DNA of 64,000 nt from Pseudarthrobacter polychromogenes (GCF_014644495.1 NZ_BMKU01000002.1:363414-427413); one strand, 5' to 3'; positions 36,240 through 46,570 are shown, counted from the stretch's first letter. The notes: generated by a model from the letters alone, not told the origin. Translations and numbers: made by a program.

Positions 36240-37092
36240 GGACGTCCCCGACCCGCCGGGGATTTCCGTCCGCATCCTTGACGGGGACGACACCGCTGCC
36301 TTGGTGCTCCTGGCGCAGCGTGATCCGGTCTCCAACGTGTTCATCCTCGCGCACCTGCGCGCAGCCGGCACCGCCGCTCCCACCAGCGGCGGTGCCGGTG
36401 TCCTGGGCGTGTTCGACGACGGCGTCCTGGCAGGTGCGTGCTGGGCCGGGGCCAACCTGGTGCCCGTCCAGCTTGATCCCACCCTGGCCGGAGTGGTGGC
36501 CGCCGCCGCCAACAGGTCCGGACGCCGCTACGCATCCGCCTTCGGGCCGGCCACTGCCGTGCTTGCGCTGCACGCCGAACTGGTTGAATTGGGACACCGG
36601 GCCCATGAAGTCCGCCCGGACCAGCCGTTGATGACCATCAGCGAGCCGCCGTCCGCGGAGCCGAACCCGGGGCTGGCGCTGGGAAACCTCGCGGACTTCG
36701 ACCGTATCCTGCCGGCCTGCGCCGCCATGTTCGAAGAAGAAGTGGGGTACTCGCCCTTCCTGGGCGGCAGGGAATTCTACAGCCGCCGCGTGGAGGGCCT
36801 GATCCGGCAGGGCCACTCCCTGGTGCATCTGAACGAAGCCCGCGAGGTGGTGTTCAAGGCCGAGCTCGGTGCCGTCACCTCCGAGGTCACGCAGATCCAG
36901 GGCGTCTGGATGAACCCGCTGTACCGGGGCCAGGGCCTGAGCGCCGGGTACATGGCATCCGTGGTGGAGCAGGCACGCAAGATTGCGCCCGTCACCAGCC
37001 TCTACGTCAACGGCTTCAACACCCGTGCGCGGGCTACTTACGAGCGGGTGGGCTTCAGCCAGGTGGGGACCTTCGCCACTGTGCTCTTCTAG
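36193..37092 (+). CDS. GNAT-family N-acetyltransferase with N-terminal DUF4081-type domain
   Basis: A 299-residue protein. The N-terminal half (about 20-150) is the DUF4081-like region often found in actinobacterial GNATs. The C-terminal GNAT domain has the acetyl-CoA loop [17 protein letters not shown] and ends in [20 protein letters not shown]. Start ATG 36193 follows GGGGGAGG inside the ispG coding region, so the genes overlap by 47 bp and are coupled. The same gene follows gcpE/ispG in mycobacteria (Rv2867c). Acceptor unknown. Confidence 0.87.
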   Translation: MAKMLSRVAPWLASRKDVPDPPGISVRILDGDDTAALVLLAQRDPVSNVFILAHLRAAGTAAPTSGGAGVLGVFDDGVLAGACWAGANLVPVQLDPTLAGVVAAAANRSGRRYASAFGPATAVLALHAELVELGHRAHEVRPDQPLMTISEPPSAEPNPGLALGNLADFDRILPACAAMFEEEVGYSPFLGGREFYSRRVEGLIRQGHSLVHLNEAREVVFKAELGAVTSEVTQIQGVWMNPLYRGQGLSAGYMASVVEQARKIAPVTSLYVNGFNTRARATYERVGFSQVGTFATVLF

Positions 37093-37459
37093 GCGGCTGG
37101 GGTACCCGTGCATGCCAGGAATGTGGGAAGCACTTGTCATAGTGCGCTGCATCACATAGGTTCGATCTAGCTGCGCTGGAGTGGCGTGGGCGGTCTCACC
37201 AGTCCTCACCAGTACTTGGGCGATAACGGCGTCGAGCCACGCCCGGACGCGATGACCAGCCTCTTGGGGGGCCAGGGGCTTTGCATGTCCGGGCGTGGCT
37301 CAACTGCGTTACGGGTCTTCTGCACCGGGTGCATGCCGGGCGGCGCCCACCAGGGAACCGGGCCGCCCGAAAGGCCCCCGCAAGCCGGTAGATTAGTACC
37401 CAGACGAAATGACCGGCTTGCTGTAGCTCCAGCACCTCCCCAGAAACGGATACCCACCC
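37093..37459. other. Spacer upstream of proS with two inverted repeats
   Basis: A 367-bp non-coding stretch. A perfect 15-bp inverted repeat, GAGCCACGCCCGGAC at 37234-37248 and its complement at 37287-37301, encloses 38 bases. A second repeat, CAAGCCGGT at 37381-37389 and ACCGGCTTG at 37412-37420, lies nearer proS. No tRNA, T-box or known riboswitch motif is evident. Confidence 0.55.
37234..37301. repeat. Perfect 15-bp inverted repeat upstream of proS
   Basis: Arms 37234-37248 and 37287-37301 are exact complements (GAGCCACGCCCGGAC). The 38-base loop is itself G-rich. It could be a terminator for the GNAT gene or a folded leader element; there is no U-tract. Confidence 0.6.
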
Positions 37460-39271
37460 GTGGTTACAAGACTGTCCCAGCTGTTCCTGCGCACCCTGCG
37501 TGAAGATCCCGTCGACGCCGAGGTGGCAAGCCACCGGCTCCTGGTCCGCGCAGGCTACATCCGCCGCGCCGCCCCGGGCATCTACACCTGGCTGCCGCTG
37601 GGATTGAGCGTCCTGCGCAAAGTGGAAGCCATCATCCGCGAGGAGATGGCCAACATCGGGGCCCAGGAAGTCCATTTCCCGGCCCTCCTGCCCCGCGAGC
37701 CGTATGAGGCCACCAACCGCTGGACTGAATACGGCGAGGGCCTGTTCCGGCTACAGGACCGCAAGGGCGCCGACTACCTGCTGGCCCCCACCCACGAGGA
37801 AATGTTCACGCTGCTGGTCAAGGACCTGTACTCGTCTTACAAAGACCTGCCGCTGAGCCTCTACCAGATCCAGAACAAGTACCGGGATGAGGCGCGTCCC
37901 CGCGCGGGCCTCCTGCGCGGACGCGAGTTCATCATGAAGGACTCCTACTCATTCGATGTTGACGACGCCGGCCTGGACGCCAGCTACGCCGCCCACCGCG
38001 GCGCCTACCTGCGCATCTTCGAGCGCCTGGGCCTGGAAGTCATTCCCGTCACCGCGACCGCCGGTGCCATGGGCGGTTCAAAGAGCGAGGAATTCCTGCA
38101 CCCCACGGACATCGGCGAGGACACGTTCGTGCGCTCCGCCGGCGGCTACGCAGCCAACGTTGAGGCCGTCACCACCGTTGTCCCGGCGGACATCGACTTC
38201 AGCGCGGCTCCCGCCGCCGAGGTCCGCGACACCCCGGACACCCCCACCATCGACACTCTGGTGGCCGCCTCCAACCAGATCGCGCCCCGCAGCGAGGCCG
38301 ACGGCGGCGCGTGGACAGCCGCAGACACGCTGAAGAACGTGGTGCTCGCCGTCACCCTGCCCACCGGAGAGCGCCAGCTGGTAGTCATCGGTGTTCCAGG
38401 CGACCGCGGCGTGGACCTGAAGCGCGTTGAGGCAAACATCGGCTCGTTCCTGCCCATCGGGGGCGAGATCGGCCTGGAAGCGGCCAACGACGACGACCTC
38501 AAGAAGCAGCCGCTCATCGTCAAGGGCTACCTTGGCCCCGGCCTGTCCCTGGACGAGCCCCTGCTGGGCGCCGAAAGCTCAACGAAACTCCTGTACCTGG
38601 TGGACCCCCGCGTGGTCCGCGGCACGTCCTGGATCACCGGCGCCAATGAGGCCGGCAAGCATGTCTATGGCCTGGTGGCCGGACGCGACTTCACGTGGGA
38701 CGGCGTCATCGAGTGCACCGAGGTCCGCGAAGGCGATCCCGCCCCGGACGGTTCCGGTCCTCTGGAGACCGCCCGCGGCATCGAGATGGGGCACATTTTC
38801 CAGCTCGGCCGCAAGTACGCAGAAGCCCTTGAGTTGAAGGTCCTGGACCAGAACGGCAAGCAGGTCACCGTCACTATGGGCTCTTACGGCGTCGGCGTCA
38901 CCCGGGCCGTTGCGGCACTGGCTGAATCGAACCACGATGCCAGGGGAATCGTCTGGCCGCGGGCTGTTGCCCCCGCCGATGTGCATGTCGTCGCGGTGGG
39001 CAAGGGCGAGGAGATCTTCGCAACCGCCGAGCGGCTGGCAGCCGAACTTGAGGCGGCGGGGCTCGATGTCCTCCTCGACGACCGGCCCAAGGTATCGCCC
39101 GGGGTCAAGTTCGGGGACGCGGAGCTGGTGGGCGTTCCCACCATCCTGGCTGTCGGACGCGGACTGGTGGACGGTGTCGTGGAGATCAAGGACCGCCGCA
39201 GCGGCGACGCTGAGAACGTGGCGGTGGACAAGGCTGTTGACTATGTAGTCAACGCTGTCCGCACCAACTGA
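37460..39271 (+). CDS. proS: Prolyl-tRNA synthetase, bacterial type with editing domain
   Basis: A 603-residue class II synthetase. Motif 2/3 regions include [26 protein letters not shown], and the C-terminal motif 3 contains [14 protein letters not shown]. Between motifs 2 and 3 (about 235-395) is the INS editing domain of the bacterial-type enzyme, followed by an anticodon-binding domain ([21 protein letters not shown] at the end). It charges tRNA-Pro and clears mischarged Ala. GTG 37460 begins the conserved [15 protein letters not shown]-terminus. Confidence 0.97.
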   Translation: MVTRLSQLFLRTLREDPVDAEVASHRLLVRAGYIRRAAPGIYTWLPLGLSVLRKVEAIIREEMANIGAQEVHFPALLPREPYEATNRWTEYGEGLFRLQDRKGADYLLAPTHEEMFTLLVKDLYSSYKDLPLSLYQIQNKYRDEARPRAGLLRGREFIMKDSYSFDVDDAGLDASYAAHRGAYLRIFERLGLEVIPVTATAGAMGGSKSEEFLHPTDIGEDTFVRSAGGYAANVEAVTTVVPADIDFSAAPAAEVRDTPDTPTIDTLVAASNQIAPRSEADGGAWTAADTLKNVVLAVTLPTGERQLVVIGVPGDRGVDLKRVEANIGSFLPIGGEIGLEAANDDDLKKQPLIVKGYLGPGLSLDEPLLGAESSTKLLYLVDPRVVRGTSWITGANEAGKHVYGLVAGRDFTWDGVIECTEVREGDPAPDGSGPLETARGIEMGHIFQLGRKYAEALELKVLDQNGKQVTVTMGSYGVGVTRAVAALAESNHDARGIVWPRAVAPADVHVVAVGKGEEIFATAERLAAELEAAGLDVLLDDRPKVSPGVKFGDAELVGVPTILAVGRGLVDGVVEIKDRRSGDAENVAVDKAVDYVVNAVRTN

Positions 39272-39278
39272 CGCAACG

Positions 39279-40073
39279 GTGGAGTTCGGACTCGAATCCC
39301 TCGGGCTGGCAACTCTCCTTTTGATCGTGCTGGCCGGCTTTGCGGCCGGATGGGTTGACGCAGTGGTGGGCGGTGGCGGGCTGATCCAGCTCCCGGCCTT
39401 GCTGCTGGTCCCGGGGATCACCCCCGTCCAGGCGCTGGCCACGAACAAAATGGGGTCCATCTTCGGTACCGCCACGAGTGCCGCCACCTACTACCGTCGG
39501 GTTGGGCCGGACCTGGGGACGGCCCTGCCCATGGCCGCGATCGCCCTGGCAGGCAGCTTTGGCGGCGCCGTCCTGGCGGCAAACCTGCCCGCCAGCGTCT
39601 TCAAGCCCATCATCGTCACCGCGCTGGTCGCCGTCGCGCTTTTCACAGCCCTGAAACCAGACGTCGGCGGCATCACGGCGCTGCGCCACGACGGCCACAA
39701 GCACTACGTGGTGGCCTGCCTGATCGGCGCCATCATTGGTTTCTACGACGGCCTTATCGGGCCGGGGACGGGCTCGTTCCTTGTCATCGCCCTGGTCTCG
39801 GCCATGGGTTACGCCTTCCTCGAGGCCAGCGCCAAAGCCAAGATCGTCAACATGGCCACCAACGCGGGGGCACTGCTGTTCTTCCTGCCCCACGGGTCCA
39901 TCCTGTGGGGAGTGGGCCTGCTGCTGGGGGCGGCGAACATGGCCGGCGGTTACCTGGGCGCCAGGACGGCCGTGAAGCAGGGGAGCCGGTTTGTCCGCGT
40001 GGTCTTTTTGCTGGTCGTGTCCGCACTGATCATCAAGCTCGGCTACGACGTCTGGCAGGAGAACTTCGCCTGA
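39279..40073 (+). CDS. TSUP (TauE/SafE) family transporter, second type
   Basis: A 264-residue membrane protein with about eight spans. The first repeat GFAAGWVDAVVGGGGLIQLPALLL and the second GAIIGFYDGLIGPGTGSFL are the classical TSUP signatures (PF01925). It starts at GTG 39279, 7 bp after the proS stop, so it is probably cotranscribed with proS. The substrate is unknown. It belongs to a different subgroup from the TSUP protein at 28846, which lacks the VDAVVGGGG signature. Confidence 0.9.
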   Translation: MEFGLESLGLATLLLIVLAGFAAGWVDAVVGGGGLIQLPALLLVPGITPVQALATNKMGSIFGTATSAATYYRRVGPDLGTALPMAAIALAGSFGGAVLAANLPASVFKPIIVTALVAVALFTALKPDVGGITALRHDGHKHYVVACLIGAIIGFYDGLIGPGTGSFLVIALVSAMGYAFLEASAKAKIVNMATNAGALLFFLPHGSILWGVGLLLGAANMAGGYLGARTAVKQGSRFVRVVFLLVVSALIIKLGYDVWQENFA

Positions 40074-40128
40074 TATTGCCCGTTATCGGGGCCTCGTGGG
40101 CGCTGGCGCTGAGGCGTAGCATGCAGGT

Positions 40129-41520
40129 ATGTCACACGGCGACGACGAGTACGCCCGGGCCTTGGCGGCTGCGGTTCGGCACTCCACAGCCTGGTTTGGC
40201 AGCCTTCCGGACCGGCGGGTGGGACCGGTGGCGGCAGCCCACGATCTGGCAGAGGCTTTTGGCGGGCCGCTGCCCCGGGGTGGAATGCCGGCCGAGGAGG
40301 TAGTTGACCTCCTGGCCGCAACGGCGGAACCTGGGCTCATGGCAATGCCGTCCGGCCGGTTCTTCGGATGGGTGATCGGCGGGACCCTGCCTGCCGCCCT
40401 GGCCTCGGACTGGCTGGTCAGCGCCTGGGACCAGAACGCCGGGCTCCGGTATGCCACCCCGGCCATGGCGGCCATCGAGGAGAGCGCGGGCCACTGGCTC
40501 CTGGAGTTGCTGGGGCTCCCGTCCGGTGCCGACGTCGGCTTTGTTACCGGCGCCACCATGGCCAACTTCACGGGCATGGCCGCCGCCCGGTGGCGGCTGC
40601 TCGCGGATGCCGGCTGGGACCTGGACCGCGACGGGCTGTTTGGCGCTCCGCGGATCCGCTGCCTGGTGGGGCGCGAACGGCATGACACTGTGGACCTTGG
40701 CCTGCGGTACCTGGGCCTGGGCAAGCCTGCGGTGGTCGACGCCGACGCCCAGGGGCGGTTGATACCCGAAGCCCTCGACGCCGTGCTGGCTGAAGGCTCG
40801 GGCCCCGCGCTGGTCTGCCTGCAGGCGGGAAACCTCCATTCGGGCGCTTTTGATCCTTTCCCCGAAGCGATTCGCGTTGCCCGGAAGCATGGCGCATGGG
40901 TGCACATCGACGGCGCGTTCGGCCTGTGGGCAGCGGCAGCGCCCGAGCTGCGGAGCCTGACCCGCGGTTTCGAGGACGCTGATTCGTGGGGCACCGATGC
41001 CCACAAAACCCTCAACGTGCCCTACGACTGCGGCATAGCCATCGTCACGGACGCTTCAGCCCTCCGTTCGGCCATGGGCTTGCACGCCAGCTACCTCGTG
41101 CACGACGCCGAAGGTCCCGGCGATCCGTTCGAGAAGGTCCCCGAACTGTCGCGGCGCGCACGCGGCGTGCCGGTATGGGCAGCGCTGAAGAGCCTGGGCA
41201 GCGACGGCGTGGCAGCGCAGGTGCAAGGGATGCTTGCGGCTGCCGCGGACATCGCAGCAGGCCTCGGTGGAGTGGACGGCGTGGAGGTGTTGAACGACGT
41301 CGGCTACACCCAGGTGTGCCTGGCGTTCGGCGACGACGCGACCACCCGCGCAGTGACCGCGAGGATCATCGCGGATGGCAAGGTGTGGATGTCCGGCTCC
41401 CGCTGGCGGGACCGGGACATCCTGCGCGTCTCGGTCAGCAACTGGCATACCTCGGAGGACGAGGTCCGCACCGCCGTGGACGCCGTCAAGGCCGCGCTCT
41501 CCGCAGTGCGCCTCGACTGA
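40129..41520 (+). CDS. PLP-dependent group II decarboxylase-like protein
   Basis: A 463-residue fold-type I PLP enzyme. FVTGATMANFTGMAAARW is the cofactor phosphate-binding part, HIDGAFGLWAAAAPEL holds the PLP-pyridine Asp, and the Schiff-base Lys is in WGTDAHKTLNVPYDCG. Relatives decarboxylate aromatic or acidic amino acids, and some act as aldehyde synthases or lyases. GRFFGWVIGGTLPAALASDWL near the N-terminus is typical. The substrate is not deducible. It starts at ATG 40129. Confidence 0.87.
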   Translation: MSHGDDEYARALAAAVRHSTAWFGSLPDRRVGPVAAAHDLAEAFGGPLPRGGMPAEEVVDLLAATAEPGLMAMPSGRFFGWVIGGTLPAALASDWLVSAWDQNAGLRYATPAMAAIEESAGHWLLELLGLPSGADVGFVTGATMANFTGMAAARWRLLADAGWDLDRDGLFGAPRIRCLVGRERHDTVDLGLRYLGLGKPAVVDADAQGRLIPEALDAVLAEGSGPALVCLQAGNLHSGAFDPFPEAIRVARKHGAWVHIDGAFGLWAAAAPELRSLTRGFEDADSWGTDAHKTLNVPYDCGIAIVTDASALRSAMGLHASYLVHDAEGPGDPFEKVPELSRRARGVPVWAALKSLGSDGVAAQVQGMLAAAADIAAGLGGVDGVEVLNDVGYTQVCLAFGDDATTRAVTARIIADGKVWMSGSRWRDRDILRVSVSNWHTSEDEVRTAVDAVKAALSAVRLD

Positions 41521-41576
41521 CCGCTGCGTGGTGCCCGCCGCCCGGCCTGCAGAAGGAGGCGGTGCCCGGTTGGCCG

Positions 41577-42614
41577 TTACGTGCCGGGCGCTTGGCCGGG
41601 CTCCGGCAGCGCATGGGCCGGCGGCAGCCCCTCGAGGGTGCGGCCGGCAAGGGTGCTGGCAACCCAGAGTGACCGCGCCAGGTCGCCGCGGTGGCCCGCC
41701 TTCCCGGCATAGTCGAGCGCGTTTGCCACCTCCCTGGCCAGGCCCCAATCCCGCGCGGCGTCGGGGTCAAGCCCGGCAGCGGCGCTGAAGTCTGCGCAGC
41801 GCTGCCGCAGGCCGGATTCAGGCTGGTTCAGCGGCAGCTCCTGCAGCCGGTTCCACAACAGCGGCGCCACGCCGAATTCCGCTTCGCCGATCATGGGCTG
41901 CGGATCGATGGCGGCGAAGGCTTCAGCCGGACTTTCAGCTGGTGCCACGGCATCCGGCCTGGCCAGGATGTTGAGGAAGTGCAGGTCCGTGTGGACCAGG
42001 ACGTCCCGCCCCGAGCGGCGCCCCACCGCGCCCCGCGTCTGGCACACCTCGAGCGCCGCCTCCAGCAGCCACCGTGGAAAGGGGCGGCCGAGCTGTTCCC
42101 ACTCCGCGGGGAGGTCGTCGCTCCACTGTTCGGCACGGGCGGCGATGTGCTCGAATTCCCGCCACTGCGGCCGGTCGTCGGGAACAAGGCTCAACTGCCG
42201 GACAAGTCCGCCCCACACGGCCGCGGCGTCAGCCAGGGGGACGGTACCCAGGGAGCGCCCGGCGTCGAGCCTTTCGAGGAGCATGGAACACGTGCCGGCG
42301 TCGGCCGCCAGGAGCGTGACGGCGCCGTGCCCGCCCCATAACGCCAGCGCATGCCGCTCAACGCGCGCTTCCTCGTGCGGGAAGGCGATCTTGAGGGCTG
42401 CCGGCCGGCCGTCCTCCCGGAGGACCGGTACCACTACCGCGCCGTGCCCGTTCCACGGCAGTGAGCCAGGGGCGAGATCCGGCACGAGCCGCCACCGCTC
42501 CAGCAGGCCCGCAGTGACTCCGGGCAGGGAAGCGAGCCACTCCCGTCCGGTGGCGGTGCGGGAGTAGCGCCCGGAAAGGTCCGGCGGGATGGGTACTGCC
42601 GTTGGCTGGCTCAT
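41577..42614 (-). CDS. Aminoglycoside/hydroxyurea-type phosphotransferase family protein
   Basis: A 345-residue kinase-like protein. The APH catalytic loop HTDLHFLNILA carries the Asp and Asn, and IDPQPMIGEAEFGVAPLLWNR holds the metal-binding Asp in the form typical of the APH(6)/hydroxyurea kinase family. Start ATG 42614 (MSQPTAVPIPPDL) is preferred; an upstream in-frame start lacks support. Such proteins are common in actinobacterial chromosomes outside resistance clusters, so a real resistance role is not implied. Confidence 0.83.
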   Translation of the reverse strand: MSQPTAVPIPPDLSGRYSRTATGREWLASLPGVTAGLLERWRLVPDLAPGSLPWNGHGAVVVPVLREDGRPAALKIAFPHEEARVERHALALWGGHGAVTLLAADAGTCSMLLERLDAGRSLGTVPLADAAAVWGGLVRQLSLVPDDRPQWREFEHIAARAEQWSDDLPAEWEQLGRPFPRWLLEAALEVCQTRGAVGRRSGRDVLVHTDLHFLNILARPDAVAPAESPAEAFAAIDPQPMIGEAEFGVAPLLWNRLQELPLNQPESGLRQRCADFSAAAGLDPDAARDWGLAREVANALDYAGKAGHRGDLARSLWVASTLAGRTLEGLPPAHALPEPGQAPGT

Positions 42615-42682
42615 CAGTCCCAGCCTAGGTGCATCGGGGCCCTGCCGTTTGGCCTGCACGTATCAGCGGCCGGCAGGATTCA

Positions 42683-43450
42683 CTACACCACGCCCGTGGC
42701 GCCGAGCATGGTGCCTATGCTGAAGGTGGCAGCGAGTGCCAGGGCACCGCCCACCACCACCCGGACTGCTGCCCGGGTTTTCGACCCGCCGCCAATCCAG
42801 GCGCCCAGCGTGCCTGTCAGCGCCAGTGCCACCAGGACAGCGGCGAAGGTCAGGGGAACCCGGATCCCGGGCGGGGGGAGAAGGATCGCCAGCATCGGCA
42901 GTATGGCGCCGATGACAAAAGCCACGGCCGAGGCGAAGGCTGCGTGCCAGGGGCTCACGATGTCCGTCTCGTCGATGTTGAGTTCGGCGGAGAGGTGCGC
43001 TGCCAGGGCGTCGTGGGCTGTGAGCTCTTCGGCGACCTTACCGGCCGTTTCCGGGCTAAGGCCCTTGGCCTGGTAGATGGCGGTGAGTTCGGCGAGTTCC
43101 TCTTCCGGTTCCTCGGCCAGCTCCCGTCGTTCCTTCTCGATCAGGGCACGCTGGCTGTCGCTTTGGCTGCTCACGGAGACGTACTCGCCAAGTGCCATGG
43201 ACACCGCTCCGCCCACCAGCCCGGCAGCGCCGGCGGCGAGGATGGGACCCGTTTCGGAGGTAGCTCCTGCCACGCCCACCACGATCGCCGCGACGGAGAC
43301 GATGCCGTCGTTTGCGCCCAGGACACCCGCCCGGAGCCAGTTCAGCCGTTGGGCAATGTCCGTTCCATGCGGTTCGGTCTCCATGTGGCGGCGCAGTTCG
43401 GGGCTCGCAGCGTCCGTGCCTGCAGGCTGGGACTGGTCGTGTGCATCCAT
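42683..43450 (-). CDS. VIT1/CCC1-family iron/manganese transporter
   Basis: A 255-residue membrane protein with about five spans. LRAGVLGANDGIVSVAAIVVGVAGA is the first-span signature, and GAVSMALGEYVSVSSQSDSQRA the second. A charged cytoplasmic helical stretch (EKERREL to NIDETD) matches the metal-binding domain of VIT proteins. It likely moves Fe2+ or Mn2+. It starts at ATG 43450. A second Mn-related locus (TerC with riboswitch) lies at 56.2 kb. Confidence 0.92.
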   Translation of the reverse strand: MDAHDQSQPAGTDAASPELRRHMETEPHGTDIAQRLNWLRAGVLGANDGIVSVAAIVVGVAGATSETGPILAAGAAGLVGGAVSMALGEYVSVSSQSDSQRALIEKERRELAEEPEEELAELTAIYQAKGLSPETAGKVAEELTAHDALAAHLSAELNIDETDIVSPWHAAFASAVAFVIGAILPMLAILLPPPGIRVPLTFAAVLVALALTGTLGAWIGGGSKTRAAVRVVVGGALALAATFSIGTMLGATGVV

Positions 43451-43523
43451 GCCTTCAGCAAACCATCAGAAGCCCCGCCGGGCCAGCCTTTCCGGCAGGC
43501 CGCCGCCATTGCCTGGCGGGAGG

Positions 43524-44702
43524 TCACGTCCCGGCGGACGCGGGTGCGGGGCTGGCCGGAAGCTCCGGGAGCTGGTCCTGGTCAAGCAGGAGGCCGGGAA
43601 CCGGCCCCGCACCGCCGTTCCAGTGGGCGGCGCGCCGCGCGCCGGACTGCAGGGCAGCGATCGCCCAGCTCCGCAGCCCGCCGTCGGCCTGCGCAATGAC
43701 ATCCCCGTAGGCGGGCAGAGCCGCTACTTCCAGGCGGGCCAGCCCGTCGCGGGGGGCCGCGAGGAAGTCAGGGTCCAGTACGAAGCCCGGCGGCTGTGCC
43801 GGCGGGGCACTGCAGGCGGCACGGGAGTGTGCCGCGGCCTGGGCAGCGAGTTCCCGGTGCTGGCCCAGGAAGGCCTCCGCTGCTGGAGCATCGCCCGCGC
43901 CAAGCCGGGGGAGCGCCGCCTGGTAGGCGTACAGGCTTTGCTGCTCGGTGGCCACGGCTGCCGACAGTGCACTGCCCAGTACAGCAGACATGCCCGCGGC
44001 AGATGGTTCCTGCCCTGCGGCAGCGGGTGCCGGAAGGATTGACGGACAGGCTGACGCCGTAGAATCGCTCGCCAGCGCGCCCGCGGCCGGAGAAACTGCC
44101 GCACCGGCATGGGGAAGCGTATCCTCGGCGACGCCCGCGGCGGTGGCGAGGTTCTCCGCTGCGAGCAGCTGGGCGGTGCCGGCACCGGCCAGCAACCGCG
44201 CCATCCCGCCGTCGGACTTTGCCGCATCGCTAAGGCGCTGAACACCACTGGCCGAGAGCGCGGAAGCCAGCCCTGCGAGCGTGGGCTCCACCGTCATTGC
44301 GGCCGCGGCAGGGGGCCCGGAATGGCCGGACGGCAGGGGAGTGGCGGACCCCGGGGCATCCTTCTCCGGGGAAGAATCCGCCGGTGAAAGGAGGGCGCGG
44401 GCCTGCAGGGTCAGCAACGTCACAGTTTCGGCCGCGGCGGCAGGGTTTGCGTCGCCGCCTGCCGCGGCGCTGGCTGACAGCCGCCCGGCCGCAGCGCGCA
44501 GATCCAGGGAATCCTGCAGGGCGGCCACCCTGGCCTGCTCGGAGAACGGGGGATCCGCGGGCGCCGGCGGATCCGCGGGGATCAGCGAGAATCCCAGGCT
44601 GAGCACAATCAGAACTGTGAACGAAATAACGGCGTACCGGAAATAGCGCAGCTTTGGGCGGTTTTCCGGATCGTCTTCTTTCACAACAGACCATGGTGTC
44701 AC
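43524..44702 (-). CDS. Membrane-anchored protein with C-terminal DUF4439 ferritin-like domain
   Basis: About 392 residues. One membrane span follows a short N-terminus (RYAVISFTVLIVLSLGFSL). The long middle is Ala-rich low complexity. The C-terminal about 140 residues (SAVLGSALSAAVATEQQSLYAYQAAL, then HRELAAQAAAHS) fit the DUF4439 ferritin-like helical domain. Start is uncertain: GTG 44702 has GGAGA about 12 bases upstream, with GTG 44726 and GTG 44684 as alternatives. It is divergent from rimP, a neighbourhood also seen in other actinobacteria. No enzymatic role is known. Confidence 0.65.
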   Translation of the reverse strand: MTPWSVVKEDDPENRPKLRYFRYAVISFTVLIVLSLGFSLIPADPPAPADPPFSEQARVAALQDSLDLRAAAGRLSASAAAGGDANPAAAAETVTLLTLQARALLSPADSSPEKDAPGSATPLPSGHSGPPAAAAMTVEPTLAGLASALSASGVQRLSDAAKSDGGMARLLAGAGTAQLLAAENLATAAGVAEDTLPHAGAAVSPAAGALASDSTASACPSILPAPAAAGQEPSAAGMSAVLGSALSAAVATEQQSLYAYQAALPRLGAGDAPAAEAFLGQHRELAAQAAAHSRAACSAPPAQPPGFVLDPDFLAAPRDGLARLEVAALPAYGDVIAQADGGLRSWAIAALQSGARRAAHWNGGAGPVPGLLLDQDQLPELPASPAPASAGT

Positions 44703-44790
44703 GCCGCCGGGGAATCTCCGCCCCACCGGACCGGTAAAATAGCTACGCTAGTACACACAACATCACCTATAAGGGAGGCGGCGCGGCATC

Positions 44791-45405
44791 GTGAGCAACG
44801 CAGAAGCCACGGCTTCATCAGACCAAACCGGAACGGGCAAGGCTGAAGCCGCCCCCGCACACAACCCGGAAGCTGAACGGCTCCGCGCACTCCTTGAACC
44901 CGCGGTCCAGGCCAACCGCCTTTACCTGGAGGACGTGGTCATCGTGGCCGGTTCCCACCGGGTGGTCCACGTCGTGGTGGACCTTCCGCAGGAGGAAACA
45001 GGCGGCGTCAGCCTTGACGTCATTGCCGACATCTCCAGAATCCTCTCCGACGTCCTGGACAACGATCCCGGAGACGACGGCCGGCCCTATGACCTTGAAG
45101 TGTCCTCTCCCGGCGTCGGGCGCCCGCTGACGGAACCGCGGCACTGGCACCGCGCCAAGGGACGCATGGCCAGGATCAACGTTATCCAGGGCGAGAACGT
45201 CATGGGCCGGATCACGTCGGTGGACGGTGACGGCGTGACCATCGTCCCGGAGATCGCGGTGAAAAAGGGTATGAAGCCCAAGCAGGGCGACCCCATAAAA
45301 CTTCCTTTCGACAGGATCCGCAACGGAAAAGTCGAGATCGAATTCAGCCACCTCAACGGGGATGGTCTGGAACCTGGACACAATGGACCTTCTGAGGAGG
45401 CCTGA
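44791..45405 (+). CDS. rimP: Ribosome maturation factor RimP
   Basis: A 204-residue RimP, needed for 30S subunit maturation. [21 protein letters not shown] and [33 protein letters not shown] are the family core. About 25 N-terminal residues are an unstructured extension. GTG 44791 follows GGGAGG. Its stop overlaps the nusA ATG (TGATG). It heads the rimP-nusA-ylxR-infB cluster. Confidence 0.95.
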   Translation: MSNAEATASSDQTGTGKAEAAPAHNPEAERLRALLEPAVQANRLYLEDVVIVAGSHRVVHVVVDLPQEETGGVSLDVIADISRILSDVLDNDPGDDGRPYDLEVSSPGVGRPLTEPRHWHRAKGRMARINVIQGENVMGRITSVDGDGVTIVPEIAVKKGMKPKQGDPIKLPFDRIRNGKVEIEFSHLNGDGLEPGHNGPSEEA

Positions 45406-46385
45406 TGGATATTGACATGAGCGCACTGAGACTTCTGGAGCGTGAGCGTGAAATCCCGCTGGACCTCCTGATCCCCACCATTGAGCAGGCGCTCCTGGTG
45501 GCGTACCACAAGTCGCCCGGCGCCTTCGAAAAGGCCCGTGCCGAGCTGGACCGCAAGAGCGGCCACGTCACCATCTGGGCTGTCGAGATTGACGACGACG
45601 GCGCCCCCATCGGCGAGTTCGAGCACACTCCCGAAGGCTTCGGCCGGATCGCTGCCAGCACGGCACGCCAGATCATCCTCCAGCGCCTGCGCGACGTTGA
45701 GGACGACAACGTCCTGGGCGAGTTCAAGGGCCGCGAAGGCGAGCTGGTCTCCGGCACCATCCAGCAGGGCAACAACCCGCACATGATCCAGGTCAACCTG
45801 GGTTCCGTGGAGGCGCTGCTGCCTCCGCCGGAGCAGGTTCCCGGGGAGAAGTACATCCACGGCAACCGGCTGCGTGCGCTGGTTATCGACGTCCACCGCG
45901 GCTCAAAAGGCCCGTCCGTCACCCTGTCCCGGTCCCATCCGGGCCTCGTCCGCAAGCTCTTTGAACTCGAAGTGCCGGAGATTGCGGACCGCTCCGTCGA
46001 GATCGTTGCCCTGGCCCGTGAAGCCGGCCACCGCACCAAGATCGCGGTCAAGGCAAACGTTCCCGGCATCAACGCCAAGGGCGCCTGCATTGGCGAAATG
46101 GGATCCCGGGTCCGCGCCGTGATGACCGAATTGAACGACGAAAAGATCGACATCGTCGACTTCAGCGAGAATCCGGCCACCTTCATCGCCAGCGCGCTTT
46201 CGCCCTCGCGTGTGAATTCGGTCACCATTACGGATGAAGCCACGCGTTCGGCGCGCGTGGTGGTCCCGGACTACCAGCTGTCCCTGGCCATCGGCAAAGA
46301 GGGCCAGAACGCCCGGCTGGCGGCCAAGCTCACCGGCTGGCGGATCGACATCGTGTCCGACGCCGCGGCTGCCCGCGATAACTGA
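45405..46385 (+). CDS. nusA: Transcription termination/antitermination factor NusA
   Basis: A 326-residue NusA, the short actinobacterial form without the C-terminal acidic repeats of E. coli. An N-terminal RNA-polymerase-binding domain (about 1-110) is followed by an S1 domain (about 125-190) and KH domains including [34 protein letters not shown] and [18 protein letters not shown]. It overlaps rimP by one base. Confidence 0.96.
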   Translation: MDIDMSALRLLEREREIPLDLLIPTIEQALLVAYHKSPGAFEKARAELDRKSGHVTIWAVEIDDDGAPIGEFEHTPEGFGRIAASTARQIILQRLRDVEDDNVLGEFKGREGELVSGTIQQGNNPHMIQVNLGSVEALLPPPEQVPGEKYIHGNRLRALVIDVHRGSKGPSVTLSRSHPGLVRKLFELEVPEIADRSVEIVALAREAGHRTKIAVKANVPGINAKGACIGEMGSRVRAVMTELNDEKIDIVDFSENPATFIASALSPSRVNSVTITDEATRSARVVVPDYQLSLAIGKEGQNARLAAKLTGWRIDIVSDAAAARDN

Positions 46386-46397
46386 ACAGTTTTCACG

Positions 46398-46449
46398 CCC
46401 TCCCGGCCTCGAATCGCGCGCGAAGTTTCGGGCAGACAGGCCGGGAGGG
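46398..46449 (+). terminator. Hairpin between nusA and ylxR
   Basis: CCCTCCCGGCCT (46398-46409) and AGGCCGGGAGGG (46438-46449) pair perfectly over 12 bp around a 28-base loop. It lies in the 185-bp nusA-ylxR gap. The downstream CTAGACTAGTAAAG could hold a promoter for ylxR-infB. Confidence 0.6.
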
Positions 46450-46570
46450 GCTAGACTAGTAAAGACCGCGCCTAACGGCCGGCAGCCGTGCGCCCTGGGC
46501 GTGCCCCATTCCGTTCACACCGGAGGAAGGCCGTCCGCGGCCAGCAGATATGAACGTCAGGAAGATGACC

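Noticed and set aside
37093..37459. Possible T-box before proS
   Set aside because: No T-box sequence or antiterminator pattern is visible; only inverted repeats are present.
39289..39299. GACTCGAATCC, resembling a tRNA T-arm
   Set aside because: It lacks the TTC of the T-loop and no acceptor, D or anticodon stems flank it; it lies in the 5' end of the TSUP gene.
41577..42614. Calling the APH-like gene an antibiotic resistance determinant
   Set aside because: It is chromosomal, has host-like composition, no mobile element nearby, and the family is broad; only family membership is supported.
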